Positions 27,668 through 38,532 of a DNA stretch of 64,000 nt are shown here, piece after piece. The DNA comes from Vespa crabro. Taxonomy: Eukaryota > Arthropoda > Insecta > Hymenoptera > Vespidae. The translations under genes were made by a program, and so were the position numbers. The stretch spans positions 4,294,253 through 4,358,252 of the forward strand of contig NC_060976.1 in NCBI RefSeq assembly GCF_910589235.1, written 5' to 3'. Position 1 is the first letter of the stretch, and the number at the start of each line of letters is the position of its first letter. Under the pieces are notes generated by a model, which saw only the letters and a program-made list of their open reading frames with translations, did no database searches and was not told where the DNA came from.

Positions 27668-28626
27668 CTCTATTTTTCCTCTCTTTCTTTGATTTCCCAA
27701 GTATATAGAGTAACGACCTATCTATATGAAAACTATCAAACTTCTCTCGTCTTTGGCAGATTTAACGTTGAAACCCAATTTACGCCAATCTAATACAGGC
27801 GGCGATATACTTGCGTTCGGACAAGGCGATGTCGGACAGCTTGGACTTGGGGAAGATGTCATTGAAAAGATTCGTCCGGCTACTATTCCTGGATTTCAAG
27901 ATATCGTAACTATAGCAGCCGGGGGTATGCACAATGTTTGCTTGAGACAAACCGGGGAAGTATTAACATTTGGATGTAACGACGAAGGAGCTCTTGGAAG
28001 AGATACATCCAAAGAAGGCTCGGAGACTATTCCAGGTTTTGTCGATTTACCTGGTAAAGCCGTTCAAGTGACAGCCGGTGACTCCCATAGTGCTGCATTA
28101 TTAGAGGACGGTCGAGTTTTTGCATGGGGTTCTTTTAGGGTAAGGCGCACCTCTTTTCTAAAAGATAATGTATGTAGTCATAGTAAATAAAAGAGAAATA
28201 TTTTGACGATTTTAGGATTCACATGGTACTATGGGATTGACGCTAAAAGGAAATGAAAGACTTCCAATAGAATTATTACCTAATGTTAAAGTAGTTAAAG
28301 TAGCATCGGGTGCTGATCATTTAGTATTACTTAGCGAATCTGGAAATGTATATACCTGTGGTTGCGGTGAACAAGGTCAATTAGGACGAATAGCTGCTAG
28401 AACGGCTAGCAGAAATAGTCGTCATGGTATAGGGCCCTTGTTAACACCCGGAATAGTTGAATTTAAAATTACAAAGAAATTAGAATTTGATGATATATGG
28501 GCGGGTACATATTGTACATTTTTAAAGGAATACAATAAAGGGGACATATATGTTTTTGGTTTGAATAATTATTATCAAATTGGTAAGTGCTTCTAAGCAG
28601 GGCGACGATTTGCAAAGATTTATAAC

Positions 28627-28693
<67 letters not shown>

Positions 28694-29008
28694 TTTACAA
28701 ATTTACAAAGAGATTAATAAAAGAATTCTTTCAGGTTTGAGCGAGCCTGCTACTCACTTTCATCCACGAATATCTAAAACTTTTAGTGGGAAAGTATGGA
28801 GGCATATCAGTAGTGGTCAACATCATACTATTGCTTTAGATGATATAGGTCAAGTTTTTGTAATGGGTCGTAAAGAATATGGTCGTCTAGGCCTTGGACC
28901 TAATTGTTCGGACGCTAAAGAATTAACACTAGTTTCTGCTTTAAGTTCTATGAAATGTATTGATATTTCGGCTGGTAGTGCACAATCTTTTGCAGTAACA
29001 GAATTAGG

Positions 29009-29073
<65 letters not shown>

Positions 29074-29332
29074 CAAAGTATTTTAAATGTTAGTAAGGTG
29101 TAGTGATTTTTTCATGCGGTAATACATTTTGCTGATTTTAGGTGAATTATACGCATGGGGAATGGGAACAAGCGGGCAACTAGGCACAGGAGAAGAAGAA
29201 GACGTAGAAGAGCCTGCACTAGTTAAAGGAAAACAATTAGAAGGCAAAACGGTAGTACGAGTTTCTGGTGGTGGACAACATACATTAATTTTAGCGATAA
29301 CTCGCACAGTGAAAGATAAAACTGCGGGTTAA
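27143..29332 (+). CDS. Rcc1: Regulator of chromosome condensation 1 (RanGEF)
   Basis: Chromatin-bound nucleotide exchange factor for Ran, which sets the RanGTP gradient for nuclear transport and spindle assembly. Coding exons: 27301-27384, 27760-28139, 28216-28582, 28735-29007 and 29142-29332, all with GT-AG borders and matching phases. They give about 431 residues; human RCC1 is 421. A Lys/Arg-rich tail with many Ala and Pro (RKATKR...KKKQ) precedes a seven-bladed RCC1 propeller. Diagnostic words include GQGDVGQLGLG, GCNDEGALGRDTS, GDSH, GCGEQGQLGR, YGRLGLG and GGGQHT. The first coding exon starts with TG, so the start ATG appears to be split by an intron. Likely upstream exons end in A at 27143 or 27193. 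Two introns carry (GT)n/(AT)n and (AAT)n repeats next to their donors. An AATAAA lies at about 29632. Identity is certain; only the 5' end is inferred. Confidence 0.93.
28628..28690. repeat. (GT)n(AT)n microsatellite in an RCC1 intron
   Basis: A short GT tract followed by about 45 bases of AT lies between RCC1 exons, some 40 bases from both splice sites. Confidence 0.9.
29010..29066. repeat. (AAT)n microsatellite abutting an RCC1 splice donor
   Basis: About nineteen AAT units begin within four bases of the donor GTATAAT at 29008. Confidence 0.9.
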
Positions 29333-29631
29333 TTGAAAATAATGTAATATTTGCGTATATCATCACACACGTGTGATACAAGCTCGGACAACGAAGGACT
29401 AAAAATGTGTGTAAATTAAATGTGCCTAACAACTTTACGACGAAAACGAAGATATAGTTAAGATAATTTTCTCAATGCATTAAAACTTCATCGTTGGTAC
29501 AAGAGAAATTTTGAGATTTATATATATATATAATGCATTGCTATCAGAAATTAAATCATTGTGTTTGTCATAATTATTGGATTGACCTTTGATTTTTTGT
29601 TAGTTTTTCTATTTACAAATGTGTATTACAG

Positions 29632-29637
29632 AAATAA
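29632..29637 (+). promoter_or_regulatory. Polyadenylation signal, RCC1
   Basis: AATAAA about 300 bases after the RCC1 stop codon, in AT-rich sequence, before the convergent TIM10 gene. Confidence 0.55.
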
Positions 29638-29654
29638 ACTTTTTCTACCATTGA

Positions 29655-29742
29655 TTTATTTATATATATATATATATATGTATATATATGTGCGTGTGTG
29701 TGTGTGTTCGTGTGCGTGAGTGTGTGCGTGCGTACGCGTGCC

Positions 29743-29791
<49 letters not shown>

Positions 29792-30282
29792 CTTTTCCTA
29801 CTTCAAATTCTGCATATTGTTTTTACAAATGGTGACTGTTCTATCCTTATAAATCTACCGAGCAATATCACATAAGAATCATGCTCAAACGAGATGTCAA
29901 TTCAAATTTGGAAATAAATTTGTGTTCATCAATAATTTATATATGGGATATAAATTTTCAATCATTAGATAACCAAATGTAAAATATTCTATTTTATTAA
30001 AATCTGCAAAATAATAAGAGATGTAAAAAAATTATTGTTTCTTAATAATGAATATTTCTAAAGTATAACTTTATTTCAACAATTTGGTAATTAAATTACA
30101 CAGTTTTACTTTTATCGTCTCTACCCTAATATCCATGAACTACAATAAGTTAATGGTCAGACATAAACAACAGTAAAGTATGACAACGCACTGTCCATTT
30201 GTATCCAGAAGAGTAAAAAATTCAATAAAAATTATAAACAATTATAGCACCGTCATTCTGCGAAAAGTACGTGATACGTAAT
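29655..30282. other. Convergent 3' region of RCC1 and TIM10
   Basis: AT-rich spacer with (AT)n and (GT)n tracts at about 29660-29785. A minus-strand AATAAA (TTTATT at 30068-30073) could end the TIM10 transcript. No gene is seen. Confidence 0.6.
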
Positions 30283-30573
30283 TTAACTTGTCTTTGGTTG
30301 TTCCGCTACTTTGTTTTTCATAAAATTATCTTCTTGCATGGAAATTTGTGTGAGCTTCTTTCCTATACGTTCGTGAACGTCCAAATATTTTGCTACACAA
30401 CGATCTAAACAGATTGATTCTCCTTTTCCCAATTCTGGTTCAATATATTTTGGTGGAATACATTTTCTATGGCATGCAGATGTCATACGATTGTACATAT
30501 CAGACATCATTTCTATCTCCAAATCCTGTACCAATTTTAATTTTTCTTCGTCTAGTTGCGGTAGGGTTGCCAT
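30283..30573 (-). CDS. Tim10: Mitochondrial import inner membrane translocase subunit Tim10
   Basis: A small Tim chaperone of the intermembrane space. It forms the TIM9-TIM10 hexamer that carries hydrophobic carrier proteins to TIM22. The 96-residue frame is uninterrupted and of normal family length. It shows the twin CX3C motifs, CHRKC near residue 34 and CLDRC near residue 56, which form the two disulfides of the helical hairpin. The start MATLPQ is the first ATG and precedes the usual N-terminal helix (LVQDLEIEMMSDMYNRM). No presequence is expected, because import uses MIA40. The gene converges with RCC1 and lies just downstream of a second minus-strand gene, with 50 bases between that stop and this ATG, so its own promoter must be short or overlap that gene. 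Confidence 0.97.
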   Translation of the reverse strand: MATLPQLDEEKLKLVQDLEIEMMSDMYNRMTSACHRKCIPPKYIEPELGKGESICLDRCVAKYLDVHERIGKKLTQISMQEDNFMKNKVAEQPKTS

Positions 30574-30623
30574 ATTTTCTTTGTCAATTGAACAGACAAA
30601 CAGTATAAAATATTTTAAATAAT

Positions 30624-31069
30624 TTATTCGTCTTTGGTTAAAGCCGTCCGCATACGCTGCCTTGCTTTCATACTCTCGTACCTTTTAGATTCTATAGATT
30701 TTCTTGATAGTGCAAAGCTATATAGTCCTAGGGATACTATTATAGCCCTGTAACAATGATTTAATTGTAATTGCGAGCTTAATAACAAGTAATTAATAAT
30801 ATCAGCTAACATAAGATTTAATTATATGAAAACACGTGGTAACGAAAACATTCCTTCTATCGTCTTATAATAATTTTTCATTTAAGGTTATAAATGATAC
30901 CCAATAGATCTAACTGATTATTAAAAGGTTATACTTCGAGAAGCTATAAAAAAAAAAAAATGCTCACACTCACCTACCATCCAATAGCTATTTTCCGATG
31001 TGGTCCCAATTTCATAGTTTTCGTCTTTAAAAAATTAAACGAACTTTTAAGAAAACCAATGCCCAACAT
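30624..31069 (-). CDS. Small single-pass membrane protein, possibly DUF4748-like
   Basis: Two exons, 30978-31069 and 30624-30747, join in phase (TG|G, a Trp codon) across a GTAGGT...TTACAG intron to give 71 residues. Residues about 28-45 (IAIGWAIIVSLGLYSFAL) form one hydrophobic segment. It is flanked by a basic N-terminal stretch (FLKTKTMKLGPHRK) and a basic C-terminal helix (SRKSIESKRYESMKARQRMR). The layout and the ESMKARQRMR ending resemble small, probably mitochondrial, DUF4748-type proteins; that likeness is from memory and uncertain. Without splicing, exon 1 would end in a stop immediately after the Trp and exon 2 would lack its membrane start, so the splice is well supported. It is divergent from mRpS28 and upstream of Tim10 on the same strand. 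The function is unknown. Confidence 0.7.
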
Positions 31070-31304
31070 ATCGAAGAGACATGCCCCACCGGTATTTTTA
31101 CCGGCACCACCTACCAACCATTATCAATTACAATTTCTATTTCTATTAAAACCCTAGTAGAGTTACAGTCAGTATGGCCAGAATGATCTCATATGAATGG
31201 AACTTAAGACGGAACGAAGGGAGGACCAAATGGTAAAATCAAATATAACCTATAACACTTGGATTCATAAAGAAGAGAAAATTTCTTTTGCTATTGTATA
31301 AACG
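31070..31304. promoter_or_regulatory. Bidirectional promoter region (small membrane protein / mRpS28)
   Basis: Only 235 bases separate the two divergent start codons, so both 5' UTRs and core promoters must lie here. No TATA box is obvious. A compact TATA-less divergent promoter is usual for housekeeping mitochondrial genes. Confidence 0.6.
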
Positions 31305-32193
31305 ATGCAACGTCTTGAAATATTGCGGAGACAATTACGTTTGATCGATGCCTTCAGAACGAAACAAACGTCCATTAAATCGTTCAGTACCGAGAAAACT
31401 CCGGACGATAGCATCGATAAAACCAAGAACCAAGTGGATATTGAAATTAAAGAAATAAATTCGCACAAAGCTCTTGAAAAGAATGACTCTTCTAGCGAGA
31501 AAGTAAAAAGTGAGTCTGACGAGTCGATTGAAAATCTATCATCCATAACAATCTCGAGTAGCGAATCGAATGGAATGAAGTCGGATAAGGATTTAGGACT
31601 AGCAGAAGTGAAGCTGAGCGGATTTGCCCAAACATTTGAAAAGTTCTCACGAGTCGATGAACCAAAAGAACCTGAAAAGCCTTTAACGTTCGCTACCTTA
31701 CTGCGTCGCTCGGAGTTTATGAACGTATGTTATTTATATTTCATCACTTTAAGTACCTCTGACAGTTTCATATTTATTTTATTCTTATTTTAATTGCGAG
31801 TAATTAAAATATTACAGTTGGGAGATCCAGAAGGAAAAAAGGTCGTAGGGAAAATATTTAAAACTGTAAATGACGATTTGTACATAGATTTTGGATGGAA
31901 ATTTCATTGCGTATGTCCTAGACCTTTAAAAAATGGAGAGTATGTGTTCAATTGAATCATATTTATTATATTACGGAATATAAACGGATTGATAATTTCA
32001 ATCAAAAATTTATTACAGATTTTACGTTAGGGGCTCATTGGTAATTTTAAAGATAAAGGATCTGGAATTGTCTATGAGGTTTCTAGGCTCAACCACGGAT
32101 ACTACTATTTTAGAGGCAGATTGTATACTCTTAGGTTTGTTACGTTCTCCGTTGAAAAAAATCAATCCCCAATCAGAAATGTCCCGAGTTTAA
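31305..32193 (+). CDS. mRpS28: Small ribosomal subunit protein bS1m (mRpS28), mitochondrial
   Basis: Component of the small subunit of the mitochondrial ribosome. Exons 31305-31724, 31818-31939 and 32019-32193 join in phase to 238 residues. The N-terminus (MQRLEILRRQLRLIDAFRTK) is an Arg-rich amphipathic presequence without acidic residues until Asp15. A disordered Ser/Glu/Lys stretch follows to about residue 105, then the conserved domain. That domain has FATLLRRSEFMNLGDPEGK, VGKIFKTVNDDLYIDFGWKFH, CVCPRP and the signature LSMRFLGSTTDTTILEAD. This matches the MRPS28 family; human MRPS28 has an equivalent VxNDLYIDFG...SRFLGATTDTT core. It shares a divergent promoter with the small membrane protein. 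The same-strand ZAD gene starts about 600 bases after the stop. Confidence 0.95.
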
Positions 32194-32710
32194 TAATAAT
32201 TCGATATTGCTTAATTATTGTATTATCAAAGAGATACTTTAAGATTAAAAGGAAGATTAAAAAAGTGTTTCTATGATTTAACCTACTGTTAATATATAGT
32301 ATTGTACTAGTATCGTAGATCGTTTTGTATATTGGTTTGTATATTGGAACGATCAGTACTATTCTTAATCGTTTATCTTCCAGGAAACGATGAAACTCCA
32401 TATGTTTTTTTGTTTCTTTTCGTTAAACGTCCTATTATTTTCTACCAAAGACATACCCGATTGCTAGCTTACGAGATATAACCTAAAAAAGCTTATACAC
32501 GGTATATGCGATGTGTGAATAGTGGTAACACTGTGTTTTAGTTCTTGCGTTGTAGTTTCTCTTATAGTTCATATTTTGCTCATGCCTGTCGCTGAAGTCG
32601 CACACTTTGCTCCAAGCAAAAGGTGAGGTACGGTCTTAAATCTAATATACTTGTATCGCTTTTAATGTTTCTATTGTAATAGTATTTATTTAAAAGAGAA
32701 ATATTGATAA

Positions 32711-32746
<36 letters not shown>

Positions 32747-32803
32747 GCGCGCGCGCGCGTGCGCACACACACACACATACACACACATGTTTCTTCCATA
32801 AAC

Positions 32804-33947
32804 ATGGTAAGTTAATTATTTTTACAAAAACTCGATATGACCAAAATAATTTACGTACGTTTGTTTATGATTAAACAAGTATGATGCATGCGTAATAAGT
32901 CAACAATTATTATTTTTTATAACACATAATTTTTTTTACAGGATTCTGTTTGCTGCGGATGTCACGGAGTAGTTTCAAATGAGAATGCAAAAAATATATT
33001 AAATGACGATTTATCGATCGAACCTTCGGATTATATCGATGCAGGTCCAATAGTTAGTAAAAAAATAATTAAATTATATGATGGAATTGAACTATTAACA
33101 GGCTATAAAGTTAGTAACATGATTTTTTATAATTTATATATATATATATATATGTAGTATATGGCATATAAATATAAAATTTAAATACTACGTAGTAATC
33201 AGATATTGTGTAGTACCCGACGACATATATATATATATATATGTATGTATGTATGTATATATATATATTCTTTTTTTCAAGATTCCCAAGGACCTAAATT
33301 CTGCGGTATTATGCGCAACATGTTGTCAAAAGATAGAATCCTTTACAGTCTTTCGAATGCAACTCTTGGATACATTTGAAAAACGAGCCAACTACAATAA
33401 TCCTGAAAATGTGTCCAAATCTATATCCGATTCAGAATCTATACGACGTTTGGAGGATCAGAAAAACAGTTCGATTGTGGATAAAATTGCTGACGTTATC
33501 GTTAATAAAATTCCAAATAATTATAGATTATCAGAACCGAAAGTTACAGTCGACGATGGTATTAATGTAATCGACAATAGTATACCCTTAGAATTAAATA
33601 ATTCATTGAGCGACGAATCTGAAACAAATGACTCTTTAGGAAGTAATAAATTGTCAAACGATCATGAGAATAATAATGTCAATGATTTGGATTATTCGAA
33701 TGAAGTTACAGATATTAATCATTCTAAGGTAATCTTTTCAAAAGTACAAGATAATGATATAGAATCGGAAGTTGATATTTATTCGGGAGAATACGATGAA
33801 GTGTTGGAATTAGATGTACAATGTAAGAACGACGATATAACGGATTTAGCAAGTATTTCTGAATCCGAAGCAGAGATATATGATTATGAGCCTATTGGAA
33901 AAAAAATTAAGAACTACAATGCACTATCACCTGCTTTACTCTTCTAA
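32804..33947 (+). CDS. ZAD-type zinc-binding protein without C2H2 fingers
   Basis: Exons 32804-32806 (the ATG alone), 32942-33109 and 33282-33947 join in phase 0 to 278 residues. Residues 5-8 (CCGC, i.e. C-x2-C) and 68-71 (CATC), about 60 residues apart, match the two CxxC pairs of the insect zinc-finger-associated domain, including the trailing QKIESFTVFRMQLLDTF helix. The ZAD domain dimerises insect transcription factors and insulators. Here no C2H2 fingers follow. Residues 90-278 are Asp/Glu/Ser/Asn-rich and look disordered, ending in a short basic and hydrophobic tail (GKKIKNYNALSPALLF). A non-coding first exon around 32580-32621 (donor GTGAGG) is likely. It could be a ZAD dimerisation partner or a degenerate factor. 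The target is unknown. Confidence 0.75.
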
Positions 33948-34153
33948 AATGTACTCATTTATTGTTAAATTTAAATAGACTATGGTCTCACTTTACGAGT
34001 TATATGTCAGAATCTCTTATTGCATGCTATTCAAATTTATGTAAATGTTTGTGTAATATACCAATGATCTGTATGTATATAATTTGGAGATATTCAAAGT
34101 ATTAAGAAAAGTATCTTATCATGAATTATTCTTAAAGAATACATTTATAAGAA

Positions 34154-34159
34154 AATAAA
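34154..34159 (+). promoter_or_regulatory. Polyadenylation signal, ZAD gene
   Basis: AATAAA about 205 bases after the stop, followed by a GT/T-rich stretch. Confidence 0.6.
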
Positions 34160-34417
34160 GTGTTTTTATTCTTGTAAATGATTTCATCCCTACCTTTATG
34201 CGTGTACACAAGAGTGCCAAATTTTTACTATTATTATTGAACTAAGTTAGTTATGATATAATGGTGCAGACGCATTTACTTCGTTCAAACTTGTTAAACG
34301 GTAAAGTAACCTTTTTTCTTACTTGGCAATGCTTGAAAAATGACTTGTGAAATAATATAAAAAAATTTTTCCTTCGAGTACACACAGCGACTTGCTGTTG
34401 CAGAAGGTGTTTCAACT

Positions 34418-34491
34418 GGCCCATTAGCTCAGTTGGTTAGAGCGTCGTGCTAATAACGCGAAGGTCGCGGGTTCGATCCCCCCATGGGCCA
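34418..34491 (+). tRNA. tRNA-Ile (anticodon AAT)
   Basis: A complete 74-base cloverleaf. The acceptor stem GGCCCAT pairs with ATGGGCC, followed by discriminator A. The D arm is GCTC...GAGC. The anticodon stem TCGTG/CGCGA carries loop CTAATAA, so the anticodon is AAT (read as IAU). The T arm is GCGGG/CCCCC around TTCGATC, with one C-C mismatch in the T stem. The internal promoter boxes are intact: A box TAGCTCAGTTGG and B box GGTTCGATCCC. CCA is not encoded, as usual in eukaryotes, and there is no intron. A long T run five bases downstream serves as the Pol III terminator. Confidence 0.95.
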
Positions 34492-34493
34492 AA

Positions 34494-34495
<2 letters not shown>

Positions 34496-34536
<41 letters not shown>
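34496..34536 (+). terminator. Poly-T run of about 41, Pol III terminator of the tRNA
   Basis: RNA polymerase III needs only four to six T residues, so this 41-T tract is far longer than necessary. It may be an expanded homopolymer. Confidence 0.8.
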
Positions 34537-34538
<2 letters not shown>

Positions 34539-35033
34539 TTGAATTTAGACCGACGATAAATATAAACGTAAAATATTGCTAAACACATTTACGCAGAAAC
34601 TCTGACCGATTATAATATTTCTTTGTAAAATTATACATTTTTAGAAAATATATAATTATAGACAGTACAATATACTCTATTCTGTACAAGTCAATATATA
34701 AAAATTATAGAATGAACTTTGATAACACAAACGGTATTATTCGATAACTCTTCACAAATACATTTCATTATTTAAATGTACTTTCGAAAGAGATAAATGA
34801 TGATGCGATAATTGTATGTATGTATGTATGTATATATCTCCACACGCAGAGAGAGAGAGAGAGAGAGAGAAACGCGTGTTATGTATATATGGGGATAACC
34901 GAAAGGATAACAGTATCATGTAAATAGGCAGACGCGTTTATCATTACTACGCAGTGAAAGAATTGCGTTAATTACAAGATTTGTAACTAACAACGAGCAG
35001 TGTGTTATGCTACATTTGATATCTACCAAAATC

Positions 35034-37887
35034 ATGTATCGCTCTAGAAAACTTCAACTTTTATTAAAAACGTAACAGATTGTTCTGTCAATTTTTCATA
35101 GAGCACTATTCTATAGAAATATAACATAAACATGTAATTATTTTGTTTGCGTAGGAAGGTCCTAACCTCGAGGGTACGTTCGCACAGCGAAACCACGCAG
35201 AGTGAAAAGAAAATCGACAAGGTAAGATTGATGACTACATACGATGATGAGTATAATCATAACTGTAAAATATAATTTTTTGTTATTCACAGATACTTAT
35301 TGCAAATAGAGGAGAAATAGCGTGTCGAATATCACGGACGGCCAAAAGATTAGGAATAAAAACTGTAGCGGTATACAGCGATGTTGACAGAAATGCGATG
35401 CATGTAGATCTTGCCGACGAAGCTTATTGCATTGGACCGGCGCAATCTAGTCAAAGTTATTTGAGACAAGATAAAATAATATCTGTTGCCAAACAAGCAA
35501 AATGCCAAGCGATACATCCTGGGTATGGTTTCCTTTCTGAAAATGTAGAATTTGCAGAACTTTGTCAAAAAGAAAGCATAATTTTTATTGGACCTCCAGC
35601 GAGTGCAATAAGAGACATGGGTATAAAAAATAAATCAAAGGAAATTATGGCCAAAGCCGGTGTACCAGTCGTACCAGGTATTCCACAATGACGGCTGAAG
35701 TAAAGGGTATTGTAATATAATATGTTTTAAAATATGTTTAACAGGCTATCATGGAGATGATCAGTCCAATGATACTTTATTATCAGAAGCGAGAAACATT
35801 GGTTTTCCATTGATGATAAAGGCTATACGCGGCGGAGGTGGTAAAGGTATGAGGATTGTTTTAAATGAAAATGAATTTTTTCATGCTTTGGAATCCGCAA
35901 GAACCGAGTCACAAAAAGCATTCGGAGATTCAGCCGTTCTATTAGAACGATATGTTGACAAGCCAAGGCACGTGGAAGTGCAAATATTTGCGGACAAACA
36001 CGGCGATGCAGTCTATTTATTTGAGAGAGATTGTTCTATACAAAGGAGACATCAAAAAGTTATCGAAGAAGCACCCGCTGTACGTAAAGATATGTATTAT
36101 TATGAAAGGCAATATAGATTAAATATTAGATAATCGTAATTATATTATTAATAGAGACACGTTAAATCTCATGTTCTGGATATATCATATAGCCTGGTAT
36201 ATCTAAAAGATTACGATTAGAATTAGGCGAAACGGCTGTCCGTGCTGCAAAGGCTGTAGGTTACGTCGGAGCTGGTACTGTAGAATTTATAATGGACCGA
36301 ACCAACTACAATTTCCATTTTATGGAAATGAATACGCGTCTCCAGGTAGAACATCCTGTTACAGAAGCGATTACTGGATTAGATCTTGTTGAATGGCAAT
36401 TGAAAGTGGCTGCCGGTGAAGGGCTTCCTCTTAAACAAGAGGAAATCCATCTTCGTGGGCATGCCTTTGAAACTAGGATTTATGCGGAAGTAAAATATTC
36501 AATTTAATTTAGATAATAATAATAATAATAAGGACAATCATCATCATTGGCTGACAGTGATATTTCTAATTAAGATCTTTTATGTTTATTTTTTCTTTTC
36601 CATCTCGCGACAGACTCCAAGAAATGATTTTTTACCTGGTGCAGGAAATCTGACCTATTTGAGAACACCCGAGACATCAGATAATGTTAGAGTCGAAACT
36701 GGCGTTAAGGAAAATGACGATGTACTCGTTCATTATGATCCAATGATAGCAAAATTGGTCGTTTGGGGATCCGATAGAAATGAAGCACTTAGAATTCTTA
36801 GATCAAAACTTTGCGAATACAACGTAAGAGTTTACAAATTTTGTAGAAGAACAAAACAAAAACAAAAAAAAGTATTATAATAGAAAGCATCATAATATTA
36901 TTGATAGTCGAAATTGAAAATTAATTGTTTCCAGATAGCCGGAATTGATACAAATATTGAATTTATTAAAGATCTATGCCTACATCCAGATTTTCAAAAT
37001 GGAAAAGTTCATACGGGTTTCATAGTAGAAAATAGTAAAGAGTTATTCCCAGATTTACGGATTCCTAATGAAATATTAATTCAGGGTGCCCTTGCATTAA
37101 TCTTATACGAGGAAATGAGTGCCTTAAGTATATCTTTAAAAACGAATAATCCTTTTAGTCCATTTGCCACAGAAACTGGAATGAGATTTAATCACGTTTT
37201 AAATAGAACATTCAAATTTGCTGTCGACAATAAAAGTTTGGAAGTTAGCGTTAAGTACGTCGAGCCAGAAACATTCTCTATGAGAATCAACAATATTGGA
37301 CCATGGAGGAGAGTGACTGGTACGTTGAAAAAAAGAAATAATGCGTTAGAATTAAATGCAGAAATAGATGGAATAATTGGGAGAACGAGAGTTACAAAGC
37401 TTGGAAATAGATTGCACTTATTTACTAATGTAAGCTGATAAGTTAATTAGCTTTGGAATAACGTATATAATCATCGTTCTTTCACAGGAAAAGTAAAAAA
37501 TTATTATTTTCTAGACGCGAGAGTGGCAACTAAACATAGCGAATCCTAAATTTTTATCTGAACTGAGGAAAAATGTACAACTGGAAGAGTCTTCCGCAGT
37601 AATCAGCCCAATGTCGGGTATAATAGATAAAGTATTTGTTAAACGTGGTGATAAAATTAAACAAGGCGATGCATTAGTCGTTATCGTTGCTATGAAAATG
37701 GAAGTAAGCTTATTAATAAGTTAAAAATTGTAATAGAATATTCCTAATGTAATCACTACAATTCATTTATTATCATCTTTTCTAGTATGTCATTAAAGCA
37801 CCTGCCGACGGAATTGTCGAAGATATTCCCTGCACGGTTGGTGATAAAGTTTCAAAGAACGAACTAGTCGTCAAACTGTCCGAGTAA
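35034..37887 (+). CDS. Mccc1: Methylcrotonoyl-CoA carboxylase subunit alpha, mitochondrial
   Basis: Biotin-bearing subunit of the mitochondrial leucine-degradation enzyme that carboxylates 3-methylcrotonyl-CoA using ATP and bicarbonate. Nine exons join in phase: 35034-35071, 35155-35221, 35293-35677, 35745-36079, 36193-36489, 36614-36823, 36935-37429, 37515-37703 and 37786-37887. They give 705 residues; human MCCC1 is 725. The N-terminus (MYRSRKLQLLLKTKVLTSRVRS) is a basic mitochondrial presequence. Then come the biotin-carboxylase start (KILIANRGEIACRI), HPGYGFLSEN, the ATP-grasp glycine loop GGGGKGM near residues 193-199 and EMNTRLQVEHPVTE near 320-334. The C-terminal biotinyl domain carries AMKM with Lys about 670 and ends in VVKLSE. 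Total length excludes pyruvate carboxylase. The linker between the domains fits MCC better than propionyl-CoA carboxylase, but that split is from family memory. Confidence 0.93.
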
Positions 37888-37931
37888 AGTTCCAATATAA
37901 GATAAAATTAATATATTTTGTTGAAAGATTT

Positions 37932-37937
37932 AATAAA
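37932..37937 (+). promoter_or_regulatory. Polyadenylation signal, MCC alpha
   Basis: AATAAA 45 bases after the stop codon. Confidence 0.65.
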
Positions 37938-38151
37938 ATAATTTTTATCATTTGCAATTATAAATAATTATTATATTTACGAGTACGTATATTGATTTGA
38001 ACATCGAACGAGTCGCTTTATAGAGGAGGATCGGTGATGTCGAATGACAACGACATGGAATGCTTTTCAAACGAATTCGACAAAAGCTTTTTGTCCAGAA
38101 ATTGTATCCTTCTGTGGCGCCACTGTCGGCCATTGCAATGCTACAAGTCCG

Positions 38152-38173
38152 ATGGTCGCACACATGGTCGCAT
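38152..38173 (+). promoter_or_regulatory. Tandem ATGGTCGCA boxes between Mccc1 and Mdc1
   Basis: ATGGTCGCAC and ATGGTCGCAT are repeated 12 bases apart, about 360 bases before the MDC1 start. They loosely resemble insect core promoter Motif 1 (YGGTCACACTR), one base off. A promoter role is inference. Confidence 0.3.
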
Positions 38174-38532
38174 ACATCAAAATATCAATTCTATATAGTA
38201 AGGTTAAATAAAATTAGCGGGAGCGGATCTCTGCTACTTCAATCATATGGTTAATTTATTATTTATTATTTATTTTGGTTAAAAAGTGATTTATTAGGCC
38301 GCACGTATAGTTCCCTCTTGTCGTTAAAGATATTATTACTTGTGTAAAAGACTTTACATCGCACTAAACTCTAAAATTAATGTCTCCAAGCGTCAGAACT
38401 TATAATACATATCAAGGAAGGTCACCCTTCTGATAACATTAAGAATATATATTACCGTTGTTACGTTCAAGATGTGTGACTTATGCAGTTAACGTTAAAA
38501 AGTTAATTCTTTTAATTTAATTAGCATCCAGA

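Noticed and set aside
32581..32621. Coding first exon (MPVAEVAHFAPSK) for the ZAD gene
   Set aside because: Spliced to 32942 it reads out of frame, so it is more likely untranslated.
35034..37887. Pyruvate carboxylase or acetyl-CoA carboxylase as an alternative name
   Set aside because: The 705-residue length with only biotin-carboxylase and biotinyl domains rules out pyruvate carboxylase and acetyl-CoA carboxylase, which carry extra catalytic domains.
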